Part shown: positions 35,696 to 48,100 of the stretch, in pieces | Position numbering within the stretch: position 1 is the stretch's first letter | How the letters are laid out: each line of letters opens with the position of its first letter | NCBI RefSeq assembly: GCF_030463565.1 | Contig: NC_134654.1 | Coordinates: 19,545,702-19,609,701, forward strand | Direction: 5' to 3' | From: Pelecanus crispus | Taxonomy: Eukaryota > Chordata > Aves > Pelecaniformes > Pelecanidae | Length of the DNA: 64,000 bases | Position numbers and translations under genes: made by a program | The notes under the pieces: model-generated | The model's input: the letters and a program-made list of their open reading frames with translations, nothing else | Told to the model about the DNA's origin: nothing | Databases searched by the model: none

Positions 35696-38600
35696 ATTCC
35701 TCACTGCTACAGTAATACAGTCAAGTGATTGCACTGCTCAGCCTTACCTCAATGGGATCCAGTTCCTTGGAGTAGTCTCAGACTGCAACATTGCTGTGCA
35801 GCTTCCCCTGCAGAGACATATCCCAGCCCAGGAGACTGCTGAACATCCAGATGTGGGCTGGCAGGTCCTTTAGGTGAATGGTTCCCACTCACAGCTCTGC
35901 ACACTAAAGAGCCAATTTTAATTTAAGAAAGAATATTTTCCCCTCCTAAGGGGGAGTTTGTTTTGCAAACTAATATGCATGGAAAGAGCTGGGATAGGCT
36001 CTGTGGAGTAAATAGGGAGTCATGTGAATAAAATCTTCTGGAAATATCTGCCTTCCCTCGGTATCACTCTCTGCTCTTCCCTCCTCCTTCACAACACAGA
36101 GACTGCAGTGTTCTTAACGTGAGATGATATTAAACCACCTCTTACTTCAGAATTAGTTGTGCTACAACAGAGTGTAGAACTTGGGATGCAACTGTGCTGT
36201 CATATGGCAAAGTATAATACCTGCCATACATGGTGGGGATTTGTAGACAAAAACACAAGGCCTGTGGATCTGTTTGAGATGGATACCAGTAAATTGCTCA
36301 GGAATTTCAGATAAATATAAATTGGAAAAAAAACAACTGCAAGTCTGTTAGTTTTAATTCTTCTAAGTAAATCCTTGTTAATGCTGGTACTTTTTTGCTA
36401 TTGTTTTCCTAGGACCTGTCATAGTGATCAATCAGATTTTTAATGGTAAGTTTTGACTTTTGGGGGTTTAATTGTGGTAAATGATAAAATCACATTACTA
36501 CAATGGCAGGAGGGCATTCAGTGAAGGCCTAGATGTGTTTATTAGGACCATGTTCAGTGGATGCCCATTTTCTCCTTGCATCAAGTCTGAGTCAATAGAT
36601 TTTAGCCCCTACATGACTTTGCAGTGGTTCCAGTACTCATGTGTTGATCACTTACTTCTACAGACACTCCTTGACCCTGACATACAGCTTCCCCCCTATA
36701 TCCTGTAGCCAACTTGGCTCCAGGGTTTTTGGGACCTTGCGTAATGCCAGAAGCTGAGACATCTCTTCTCAGTTACTGAACTAGTCCATCCTTTAGAAAC
36801 AAATGTTGGTTGTTTCTTTCTAAGAGTCTAAGAATTAAATTTCTAAGTCTGAATTTGTTTAAGGTTAATTTGTTGGTTAGACATTATTTAAAGCGTAAGA
36901 TTTTTATCTTGTGCTCCCTTTCTAGTGAATGGAGAGAAATAGCTGTCTTGAAGATGATTCATCTCACCTTAAAATGGTTTTAAGATGAAACAGATGAATT
37001 ACCTTGTGAAGGTGCCTCTTTCTCTCTGGTAACTTTAAAGGAAGCCAATGGGAACAAGCTGAGATGTTTGAACATCTACAGTTAGACATAACGCAAGGCT
37101 ATCTGTGAAAAATATGAGTTGCACAAGTTCTTGCAAAACCCAGTAAAGATATCTCGCCGCTAGTTTCACTGCAGTTGTTACATTAAGACATATTAATAGA
37201 TATGTTGGTGTGATAGGTAAAATATTTGCTGCTAGTGGCTCTCCTGAGGTCCTGCCCTGTGGTGTAACACTCGGTGATGCTTCAGGCCTGTCCTAGAGCC
37301 CCTCTAAGGCAAAGGCTGACAGGCCACAGCAACCAAGGCAGGGTTTCAGCCAAGATGCCATGAACTCGCCAGGCAATGCAGCTGCAATCCTTTCACCTTT
37401 CAGAGCAAGAGGTGGTCCAGTAGCAGATGGGACAGGGTAGCTGCCCTGAGAACTTCCCACTCCAGATTTCCAGGGTTAAATACGGGCAGTTGGATTATAA
37501 TTCTCACTGAAATCAACCTGTGGTGGCCTCACAGATATTTTTCCTTCAATTCTGCAGCTGTTAGAAAATCCAAATGGGCTCCTGACATGTAAAACCTCGC
37601 ACCTATTTGAAAAAACATCTACAAATGAAAAAAACAGGCCTCTATGCCAGCAGCATACTCCTCAGTAATGACAGTGTTCAGCTGAAGAAACAGATGTTCA
37701 TTTTATACAAGACATCGTGGTAGCTTTCACAAATGTACCTTCACCAAATCCATGCGTTCACTGAGGATGTGATTGCCACAGTTGTCCAGCTCCAGGCCTT
37801 CGCGAGCAACATAAGAAGCTCCCTGGATGTCCCATCCTCTCCCGGTGCTTCGCTGAGGACAGCAGTCATTGCAAGATATATGGCTGGCTCAGCAGCACAG
37901 GTTTAAACCAGTTGAATTCTCTCAATAGTTTTCATGATTGAAACTATCAGTTCATCTGAACTTCTTCAGAGAACTGCATCTTGTCCTCAGGAAGGATGTG
38001 TTGAGCCCTGAGGCAGATGCCCTCTGCATGTCTTCCATTTTGTAATGCAATAGTATGCCCATAGCTCTTTATGTTTTTTAAATTCCAGGTGGCCTCTAGA
38101 TCCAAAAAAGTATCTTGTATAGGTGACTGGTTTGTTGAATTAGGGGGGTTTGGCCTTTTGAACAGACATTTGATTTTTGCAGCCACCTGCAGGTTGAGGA
38201 TATCTCCTCTGCATGCTCGTTCCTGTGCAAGGACAGGCGGGAGGGCTATATCCAGCTCCCTCAGAAACGGCATCGGGTCATGGAGGCCATAGCCCTCTCC
38301 CAGGCTGAACAGAATTATGATATCAATCTCCCTGATAAATTAGGTCATAATACTAGCAATTTTAGTGTAGGACACTTTCACCAGTAACTCCAGTGGGTAG
38401 GAAAGCATATTGATGTACCTACTCTAGTTCCTTATCAGAAAAGACTACAAGATTTCTGCATCTGAAGACAGGTTTGGGTATCCTGTATGCAGATTGTATG
38501 TGATGAATACTGCACTTCAGGGATTCCCATTTGGTAGTTCACAAGCAGTATGTCATCTTCAAATGATTTATCATTCATGCTTGATTTGAATAAATCCTCA

Positions 38601-40889
38601 AAACTTTACATTAGACCTAATATAGTATCAGGCTTTTGAGCAAAAATCATTAGCAGCACAACTGGAAAAGCAGACCCATGAAACAGTATGAATACTTGCT
38701 GAATCATTTTTACATGGTTTAATTACTCACAAACCTGTAGCTGAAACTTCCAGCGGGAAATCTCAAAGGATGTAGGATGTTGTGTGACTCTTGAAATTTG
38801 CTACAATCAAATCTAAAGGGAAAAGTTCATAATGAAAGACAGCTAAAAATATGTTATTAATTAATTTTAGAAATACACAAAAGCCTCTGTGTTTAAATTT
38901 GGTTCTTGTTTGGCATAGGAGAGTAGTGCTGTTACAGGGTGGGGTTTTTTCCCTCCCCAGTGGGGGCTTTACACTCATGCTGATCTAAGATACCCTTTTA
39001 ACTCAGCTCTCAGCTTATTTGTTGGATTTTGTCCTTTCAATTTTAATGTGGTGGAATCCAGGCAAAACTTCATGAAGAGATGGAAATCCCCAGCTATTTA
39101 AAGGCTTGTAAGTATTTACTGAGTATGTTATTTTGACTGATCTGGTTGTTAACTCTGTTATATAATGATGAATGTTATAATATGTTTATTCAATAAGCCA
39201 AAGCTAAGGTTACCTGTAAAGAGTCCAGACTGTGCAAGGATTTAGAGATAGAAGGAAAAAGACTTCTCCTTATACAGCACCTTAGCACACCTGCAGTTCC
39301 TGGTTTTTTTCCCAGAACAGCACTGCTGCAAGCTTTAAATGCAGTAGAGCTATGTCTAAAAAGAGTGAGGAAGAGGGTTTGGAATAAAAGCCATCTTTTT
39401 TGGAAGAAATAACATATCTGCTGCTATAGCCTGGGAAAGGAACACTCAAATCGGGTATGGGCCTTCCAATTTTTGACCCCACTGCAGCTATCATGGATGT
39501 TGGTTTTGGTTCTGTTTCCCTCTGGTGTAAGTCGTTGCTGTGGGTGCCTTTGAGGAAGTGCCAAGTGATCCAGCTTACACAATCAAGCTGTATACTGTGC
39601 CTCTGGAGATTTCCAGTGATGTACACGTTATTTTCGTATACCTAGAAAAATACTGTCTTAAAATTGAAGGCCATGGCAGTTCTTTTGTATTGTCTTTTAA
39701 TGAGGAAAACCAAATGTGTCTATGTATATGTGTGGAAAAATCTAGGTGCGTGTGTATATATGGTGTTCCAATCAATGGCTGACACTGGGTGGCTTTGGTA
39801 TAGACTCAGATTTTGAGTTCTTTGGAAAAGGGACAAAGTGATATTTGAGAACTCACGCTGTATTAACTTGAGGGATTCAGGTTTATTGATGTGCAGATTT
39901 AATTTCTACTCTTTAACACCAGTTGGGGCCAGAGAGCTGGACATGTTTTGAGAAGAAAAGTTATATGGAGACCCTGCCTAGTGACAGTGGCTTAGCTAAA
40001 TTAGTCACAAGATGCAAGTTACAGATGGATCTTTATGGCTCACTCAAGCACACTTTCCTTTACATCTCTTCTTTCTACTGGTGATTATACTGATTGTGAT
40101 ATTCAGAGGCATCACTACCAACTGCTTCACTTTGCCCCTCCTGAGTTGTGTTGTGCTGGTAGACACCAATCATCCCCTGTCTCAGGAAAAACTGTTACAA
40201 ATAGCTTTAAATAGCTACAGTGTTTGTTCTAAACAACTGCATTGTGTTGTTTTACAATTTACAAATATAGGCAAATATTTGTTTATGAAATAAAAGAATG
40301 ACTAAAGATACTAAGCAGTCTGACTCACCAAATGCCATAATTTGATAGTTGTAATTTCATTTTAATGTTTTTTTTTGTGCGTTGTTATACTCATTACAAT
40401 AAAATACCAGCTTAAAAACTAGCTATTCATTGGTAACGCTGTGTTGATCGTATTGTTATTTGGTATGTTCATCTCCTTTAAAAAGAATCACCATCACATG
40501 ATTCTCAAACTCATAATCCAGTATTATTGTCATGCTTCACTTCTTAAATATTGCAAAAGCAAAGACAGGGGTAAGAGCTGTCTCCTGGCATCTGCTTTTG
40601 TATCCAGTAGCGAGCCTTTGTAGGGCTAATTGAAAGCTCATTTCACAACATACCTGAACTCTGTTTTCTTTACAATAATTGATGGAATTTCTAAGCTTTC
40701 AAGCATTCAAGAAACTCTTTGGGAACACCCCCTTTCCCTATGTATTCACATAGGGAAAAGTGCCTGGAAGAAGACCTTTTCATCATATCGGGGAGGGAGC
40801 AGGAGCTACATGTGAACTGTAGTTGAGATTCCCTTTTCCTGGTGGTTAGCAGCTCTTGTGTACTGCAGACACTACCAAATGTGTTATTA
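35696..40889. other. Intergenic DNA between the two genes
   Basis: No complete gene is seen. Two exon-like stretches with good splice signals (36413-36445, and an acceptor at 36925) may be alternative or untranslated 3' exons of the cysteine-rich gene. Elsewhere no domain or repeat could be assigned. Confidence 0.4.
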
Positions 40890-40894
40890 GATGT

Positions 40895-41428
40895 TGTTGC
40901 AGTTTAACCTCGGTTGGCAACTAAGCACCACACAGCTGTTTGCTCACCCTCCCCCCACCCTGTTAAAAAAAATTAAAACCCATGGGTTGAGATAAAGGCA
41001 GTTTAATAGTACAGCAGAGGAAGAGAAAATAATAATAATGATGACGACGACAATAAAATAACATACAAAGCAAGTGATGCACAATGCAATTGCTTACTAC
41101 CTGCTGACCAATGCCCAGCCCATCCCTGAGCAGCGATCACTACCTCCCGGCCAACTCCCCCCAGTTTCTATACTGAGCATGACGTCATATGGTATGGAAT
41201 GTCCCTTTGGTCAGTTTGGATCAACTGTCCTGGCTGTGCCCACTCCCAGTTTCTTGTGCACCTGGCAGAGCACGGGAAGCTGAAAAGTCCTGGACTAGCA
41301 TAAGCACTACTTAGCAACAACCAAAACGTTAGTGTGTTACCAATGTTATCCTCAAACTAAATCCAAAACACAGCACTATGCCTGCTACTAGGAAGAAAAT
41401 TAACTCTATCCCAGCTGAAACCAGGACA
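40895..41428 (-). mobile_element. Solo LTR of ERVL-type family upstream of CD7
   Basis: Begins TGTTGCAGTTTAACC (diverged family end) and ends CTGAAACCAGGACA, flanked by a perfect 5-bp duplication GATGT (40890-40894 and 41429-41433). Reverse orientation relative to CD7, whose start codon is 671 bp further on. Its TATATA-like promoter region is near 41170 and points away from CD7. Confidence 0.95.
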
Positions 41429-41433
41429 GATGT

Positions 41434-42099
41434 GAAGCCAGGAAGCACACGAGAGGTACATACCATGCTGTTGCTTGGAAATTATGCATGTTGTCATTGC
41501 CAAGATGCAGATCAAACCTGTGGGTTTTGTGAGCATGTTTTGTATAATATTTTAAGGTTTACCTGAAGTAATGGAGCATCTCTCATCTACTTGCTCCTTA
41601 CAAAGCCAAGACTTTCGCATTTGCAGCCACCAATGAGGCAGCCTGCTAAGCCCGTGGGAACACTGTCAGATTGAATTGATTGTACCAAGCACCTACATTT
41701 CCAGTAAGGCCACAACAGGGAGATAATTGCCTGACTTTGGCACTGTGAAGAGCAACTCTGAGCCTATCTTTCCTCAGTTGACTGTAAAAGGAGGCAGGTG
41801 CTCACCATAGAGACTCTTTCTAATCCTGTCCTCAGGGTTGGGGGTTGTTCAGTAGTAGGAAACCATGGGCGTTTCACGTGTGAAGTCAAAACCAAGATGT
41901 ACCTCTCAAGAGACATCTCTCTTCCCCCTCTCTGTCACACTCGTTGTGATACTAAGACAAAAGAAGCATGTTGCTAACTTCTTTTAGTAGGCAGCTGATG
42001 TAGCTGGAAGAAAACAGGCCAACTTGTGGCATACAACCCTTTCTTCGGGTCTTTAACTCATCAGTCAGATAATTGAGAACAACTAAAAGGACCTTTGAA
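41434..42099 (+). promoter_or_regulatory. Presumed CD7 promoter and 5' untranslated region
   Basis: The only unique sequence between the LTR and the CD7 start codon, so the proximal promoter probably lies here if transcription begins close to the coding start. I see no clear TATA box or CpG island, in keeping with many lymphoid genes. Confidence 0.35.
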
Positions 42100-42172
42100 A
42101 TGCTGTGGGTATCACGTCTCCCAGCTGCATCTCTCTCTCTTCTGCTTCTCCCGTGCTTCCATGGCCAGAATG
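42100..42172 (+). CDS. CD7 exon 1 (signal peptide)
   Basis: The ATG at 42100 has a purine at -3. It opens [20 protein letters not shown], a good signal peptide. The frame continues upstream to a TTG at 42073 but has no other ATG there. Donor AATG|GTATGT, phase 1. Confidence 0.85.
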
Positions 42173-45100
42173 GTATGTACAACATTTCATTTCACAAGTT
42201 TCCATGGTTTTTTTCCTTTTTTCTCCCCTCTCCCTCACCCCCCCTTAGTTTATTGTCTCAAAGAGGTTCCTGGCAAATTCACCATTAGCAAAAACAGGTG
42301 GAACTTTGAAAAACATTCTCTGAAATTATAGAATGAGTTTTTAGAAAAAAAAGGGAAAATTATTGTGATAAGAACTTTTATGTTCTACACAGAAATTACT
42401 CTCTGTAGAAAGAGTGGAAATGGTTTTCCCAGTAATTCAACATGAACTGTATCTGTATTGTTAAGGTTGACAGGGGAAGCCCACTACTGGGTAGAAATGA
42501 ATATTGATATTTACTAGGCACATATTTATTGAAGGTTTAATAAAATCTTACTAGAAATGTCCATTGCTGACTATTGTTGTGGCTATTGAGAGTACAAGCT
42601 GGAGGCATGCTCGGGGAAAACAGTGTGAATCTCTGAGGAAAACAGGCTGAGGAAAAAGGTGTCTCCGAACAGTCAGCCCTTTTCCCCCTCCATGACCATT
42701 GACAATAACTGGAAAGGATGGTGACTTGAGAATAAAATATTATCCATAAATCAGCATGTCTGAAAGGAAGATGCAGTCAAACTGGTGAGAATATTTATTT
42801 TGAGTGTCTTTGCCATTCTTTAGTTAGCAGTTGTTGAGGAGTCAATACTGATGTCTGCAAATATAATTTAACTCTTCAACTCCTACCCTGATCTTTTGGA
42901 GAAGACAATTGATGGGCTGTGGCTGCATGGGTTCTTAGATAATGTAAGTGTGGGTAAGCTTAGAAGTATTGATTTTAGGCTGATGGAGATGAATTTCCTG
43001 GGCTTTCCTTCCCTGCTTGTAAAGGCTGAGTGCTCTGCGTTTCTCCAGCCTTCTCTATCATCTCATTTCTCTGCTGCTTTGGAAGGTAATTGCTGACAAT
43101 TCCTGGGTTGCCTTAATTCCTTCTCTAAGTATTGTCAGAGGAATGTCCTTGTGTCTGGTCAGGTTGGATTGACATACTGTATCTAAATTCCCATGAGCTG
43201 TTTTTTCTGCGTTTGGCTTGTGCATTTGTGCACAAATTTATTAAAATAAATTGTTTTAAGTATTAGGGATCCTTAATTTGCTTGTCAACACTGAATAATT
43301 CTATCCTTTCTACACTATGTTTGTCCTAGGTATGCAATATGCTATATTTAGTTTTTCTTCCCTTGCTTTTAATGTAATTTCTTTTAGGTGTTCCTCATTT
43401 GATCCCTCTGTTCTGTGCTATTCATTACATAAGTACTTACTGTTCAGTTTCCTTTGATATTGAGGTCATTAGAGAACTCAAAGGGTCTCATTACACATTT
43501 TTATACTTTTGTTTGTTAGTGTAGGCTGGAAGTATACCTTCTGCAGTTCTCTTCCTAAGAGGCTACATTATTCATTTTTCTGATGTTGCTAAAGTCTCCT
43601 TTCTTTTTTTTTTAAAAAAAAAAAGTGTAATTTTCTTCCATTCTCTGCAATTTTTTGATACCTTTGAATTCCAGATTTAGATCATCAACCAGCTCCATTA
43701 TTGGGCTGAGTTCAATTAAGCTTGTATTTTGAGAACTAATAGATCATACTGGGAATCTACAGAGCAGACTAAATTTTTTGCATGGGTGACAGAAAACACT
43801 TTTTAGCCAAGGTCTTTTAAGCTTTGGGGAGACGTTGAGTTGCACAGGTCAACGGGCATGAAAGGCACTACAGGTTTCAGGACAGCCAAGAGATGATATA
43901 TACAGGATAGCAAGACTAAGGTCCAGTCTTACAGAGCAGTTCTGTTGACAGAGTAGTCGTTTTTGAAAACTACTTTGATATTAATAGATCAGGAAGAACT
44001 CTGATATTATAATTTCAATTGCATTTCTTATTTTTAGGTGGAGAAAGTGAACAGTCAACAGACGTTATCAGTGTTTGGGAAGGAGAGTCCATCAACATAA
44101 CTTGCTCAATAAACAGTTCAGAAAATGAAGTGGGAACACGCTTGACAGCTATGATACAGCCAGTCAATGTGATATATGTTTCCAAGCAGAATACTTCATA
44201 TATCCTTCCTGCTTTGGCTAAGCGCATCCAGTATTCAAAGGAAGGAAGGGATCTTAGGATAACTCTGCACAATGTACAGGAATCTGATTCCAATATCTAC
44301 GTATGCACTACGTTTATTAAAAACAAAGACCATCACAAAAAGCTGAATGGGAAGACAACCATAGTAGTGGTGAAAGGTATTGCAATTCCATCTTTTATGT
44401 CATGAATTAATGAATACAGATATATATATATTAAATCAAAGATTGGAAGAAAGTATAATGGGAGGGAGAGTCTGACAGAACTTTACCCATGTCTGCCCAG
44501 GTAATGTACTGATTTGAAGGAAAGTGTGGGTCTGTTCCCTGAAAAGATGAAGAAAACACATTAGGTAGAACAGTACCAAGAAAACCTCTAGAACATCAAT
44601 GCATGACTAATTTAATCCTAGTCACAGGTTTTCACAAGTCATATGTTGCTGCAGCAGTTTGGAAATACTGAGGACCCATAGCTCTTTCCAAAACAATCAG
44701 CCAAATCTTTATGAATAACTAGCAAAGCAATGAGCCTTTTTTGGTAGCGGTTTTTGCAAATCTCTTTTGTTTTACTCTTTCATCTTAAATGACAAATTTA
44801 TAATAATTGGGAAGCTGGTGCTAGGCAAGGTTTGCAAGTTGGGCATCAGTGGATAAAGGGATGTGGTTTTTTTCCTCTTCTTAACAAACATTTGATGAAT
44901 AGACACAAGTGCTCCTTTTGGCAGTCATTTCTGGTTAGGGGAAGAATTTTTCTGTCTTTTTTTTTCTTTTTTTCTTCTGCATTAGAAGAGGCTTGAGTCC
45001 ACAACATTCTTTGGCAGCTTATTCCTCTACATACCTACCCCATTGATGAGACCATCTAACCTGAAACATCTTTACCAAAAATTACAGGGTTTTCTTCCTT

Positions 45101-48100
45101 TCCTATCCCCTAGGCATGCAAAACCAAATTGATTGCTGGGTCAGTAATAGTGATTTATATCTATGAAGACTCATAATCTCCTTCCTTAGGCTTCTCTTTT
45201 CAAACTTCTTGACTGTGTTTTCTCAAATTAAATCCATCTTGTTGATTATGTACTGTTTCTCCAAATTATTTTGTTAAATTACCTTGTATCTTTTTCTGAT
45301 TCTGACCCTCTTCTCCAAATTGCTTGCCAACTTCCCAGAATGATCTTTTGTACAAATGTGATAAATTCTGTCTTCATTCCCTCATCCACATTAATGATAA
45401 TGTCAAAAGAGCAGGGCCTGTCCTCAGAGGACCCCACTGACATGTCTTCCCAGCTGGACAGCAAGCTGTTAATAACCACTTTTTGAAGACCATTTTCAAC
45501 ATCGATGGCACCCACATTGTATGATTTCATCCAAACCAATAGTGTCCATATCTTGAGAAAGCAGGCAATGATCCATGTCTCAATGGCAAGCTGATGAAGC
45601 TGTATTCCCTTAGAAGAGTACAGTATATGTATTTTTTAGGTAGGTAGAGACCCTTTACAACCAGGTAAACCTGTTCAGTCACTCCTATTTTCAGATCCTG
45701 GGGCAGGAAAACATGTTAGGGTGTACTAACATATATCTTTCTTCTCAAGGCATGCATTAATCATAGAATCATAGAATCATTTAGTTTGGAAAAGACCTTT
45801 AAGATCATCCAGTCCAACCATTAACCTAACATTACCAAGTCCACCACTAAACCAATTCAGGGTAGAGTAGCAACCCCACGCCTCCTGGCTTGGTGGCTGG
45901 ATCATTTACAATGAAAGTAAAAACTAGGAATCATTAAGATTGGAAAAGATCTCTAAGATCATCATTCCAATCATCAACCCAACACCACCATGCCTACTAA
46001 ACCATGTCCCAGAGTGCCACATCTACCCATTTTTTGAACACTTCCAGGGATGGTGACTCCACCACCTCTCTGGGCAGCCTGTTCCAATGCTTGACCACTC
46101 TTTCCATGAAGAAATTTTTCCTAATATCCAATCTAAACCTCCCCTGGCACAGCTTGAGCCCATTTCCTCTCGTCCTATCACTAGATACTTGGGAGAAGAG
46201 ACCAACACCCACCTCACTACAACCTCCTTTCAGGTAGTTGTAGAGAGTGATAAGGTCTCCCCTCAGCCTCCTCTTCTCCAGGCTAAACAACCCCAGTTCC
46301 CTCAGCTGCTCCTCACAAGGCCTGTGCTCCAGGCCCTTCACCAGCCTTGTTGCCCTTTTCTGAACACGCGGCAGCACCTGAATGTTCTTAAGGTAGTCTT
46401 TAAAAAAAAAAAAATCATTTTATCTAAATTTCTGTGGTCTGTTCTTTTTGTCTTTGACCTCTGTATTTGCTCCCTAGTGAAAATGCACTGTGTTAAACTA
46501 TGTAGTAGCCATTAATTTCTCTTGTTTTTTAGCAAAAAACAGTGGAATTGTTGAACAGTCACCACTCTATGTCAATCCTCGGCAAGGCCAGTCTATCAAC
46601 ATTACCTGTGCACTGAAAAGCTCACATGAAGATGAAGGGATCTTCTTGCTCAAGACTCACATGCAACCTGAAAGAGTATTATATGTTTCAAGTCAGAATG
46701 CTTCAACTATTTTTCCTACTTTTGCTAATCGCTTGGAGTATTCAAAGCAAGGAAAGAAAATAGTGATAACTCTGCATAACATACAGAAAACCGATAGTGA
46801 TATATACGTATGTGCTGGCGTGTTGAAAAATACCTCTTTCCTCTCAGTGAATAGAAGTGGCACCATGATTCTGATTAAAGGTACTATCCTTTTGCTTGTT
46901 TAATCATAAATAACTATACGCATATTGTAATACAAAAGGTGGACTAAAAGCTTGCGGAACTTCAGTCAGGAGAGGTAGAGCACTAATCCATGGCTAGAGT
47001 TCTTCCAGTGCCTGGGAGAGTTTGGAGAGAGTGCTCAGACTCCTCTGCACCCTGTTGTACTAGGACACAGAAACAGGCACTATGTTTCTACCTGCCTTGT
47101 ACAACCAGAGAGAAATTATAAAAGAGAAAGCTTGCTATAATCCCACTTTTTTTTAAAAAAAAAAAGGTCAAAATCAGACAACAAACACTTCAGTGTGTCT
47201 GTGAGTAATCTGTCAGTCTTAGGAAATGAATCAGTATTTTTAGCATCAGTTCTTTGACCTTAATGTGACCCAAATGTCTTTTAGAAACCATTCCCTATAG
47301 CAAGTCTTTGTGTTTAAAAATAGGTCACAATAGGGAGTACAGATCAAGCCCTCAGGAATTTACTTAAAGTACCACAGATAATAGCAGACATGATCTCACA
47401 CACCCTTATTATACACTGAGCACACTCTGAGCATGTCCTGGTTTTGGCTGGGATAGAGTTAATTTTCTTCCTAGTAGCTGGCATAGTGCTGTGTTTTGGA
47501 TTTAGTAGGAGAATAATGCTGATAACACGCTGATTAGTTGTTGCTAAGATCTGCTTATGCTAGTCAAGGACATTTCAGCTTCCCATGCTCTGCCAGGTGC
47601 ACAAGAAACTGGGAGTGGGCACAGCCAGAATAGTTGATCCAAACTGACCAAAGGGCTATTCCATACCATATGGCATCATGCTCAGTATATAAGCTGGGGG
47701 GAGCTGGCCGGGGAGCAGCGATCGCTGCTCGGGAACTGGCTGTGTATTGGTCGGCGGGTGGTGAGCAATTGCATTGTGCATCACTTGCTTTGTATATTAT
47801 TATTATTATATTGCTATTATTATCATTACTATTTTACTTCATTTCAATTATTAAACTGTTCTTATTTCAACCCAGGAGTGTTTCTCACTCCTGCTCCTCC
47901 GATTCTCTCCCCCATCCCACCGGGGTAGGGGGAGTGAGTGAGCAGCTGCGTGGTGCTTAGTTGCTGGCTGGGGCTAAACCACGACAGAGCATATGTTCCA
48001 AAGACGGGGGGGGGGGTTGTTTTTTGGTGTGTGTCCCCCCCCCCCCCGCGGAATGGTGTTGTAACCATTTGCTAAGATGAAGACAAAACCAGCAATATAG

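Noticed and set aside
39531..39782. Open stretch with protein-like composition (about 83 codons)
   Set aside because: Weak acceptor, no donor, no recognised similarity.
42073..42099. Upstream extension of CD7 exon 1 starting at TTG
   Set aside because: The first codon is TTG and adds charged residues before the signal peptide. The ATG at 42100 gives a normal signal sequence.
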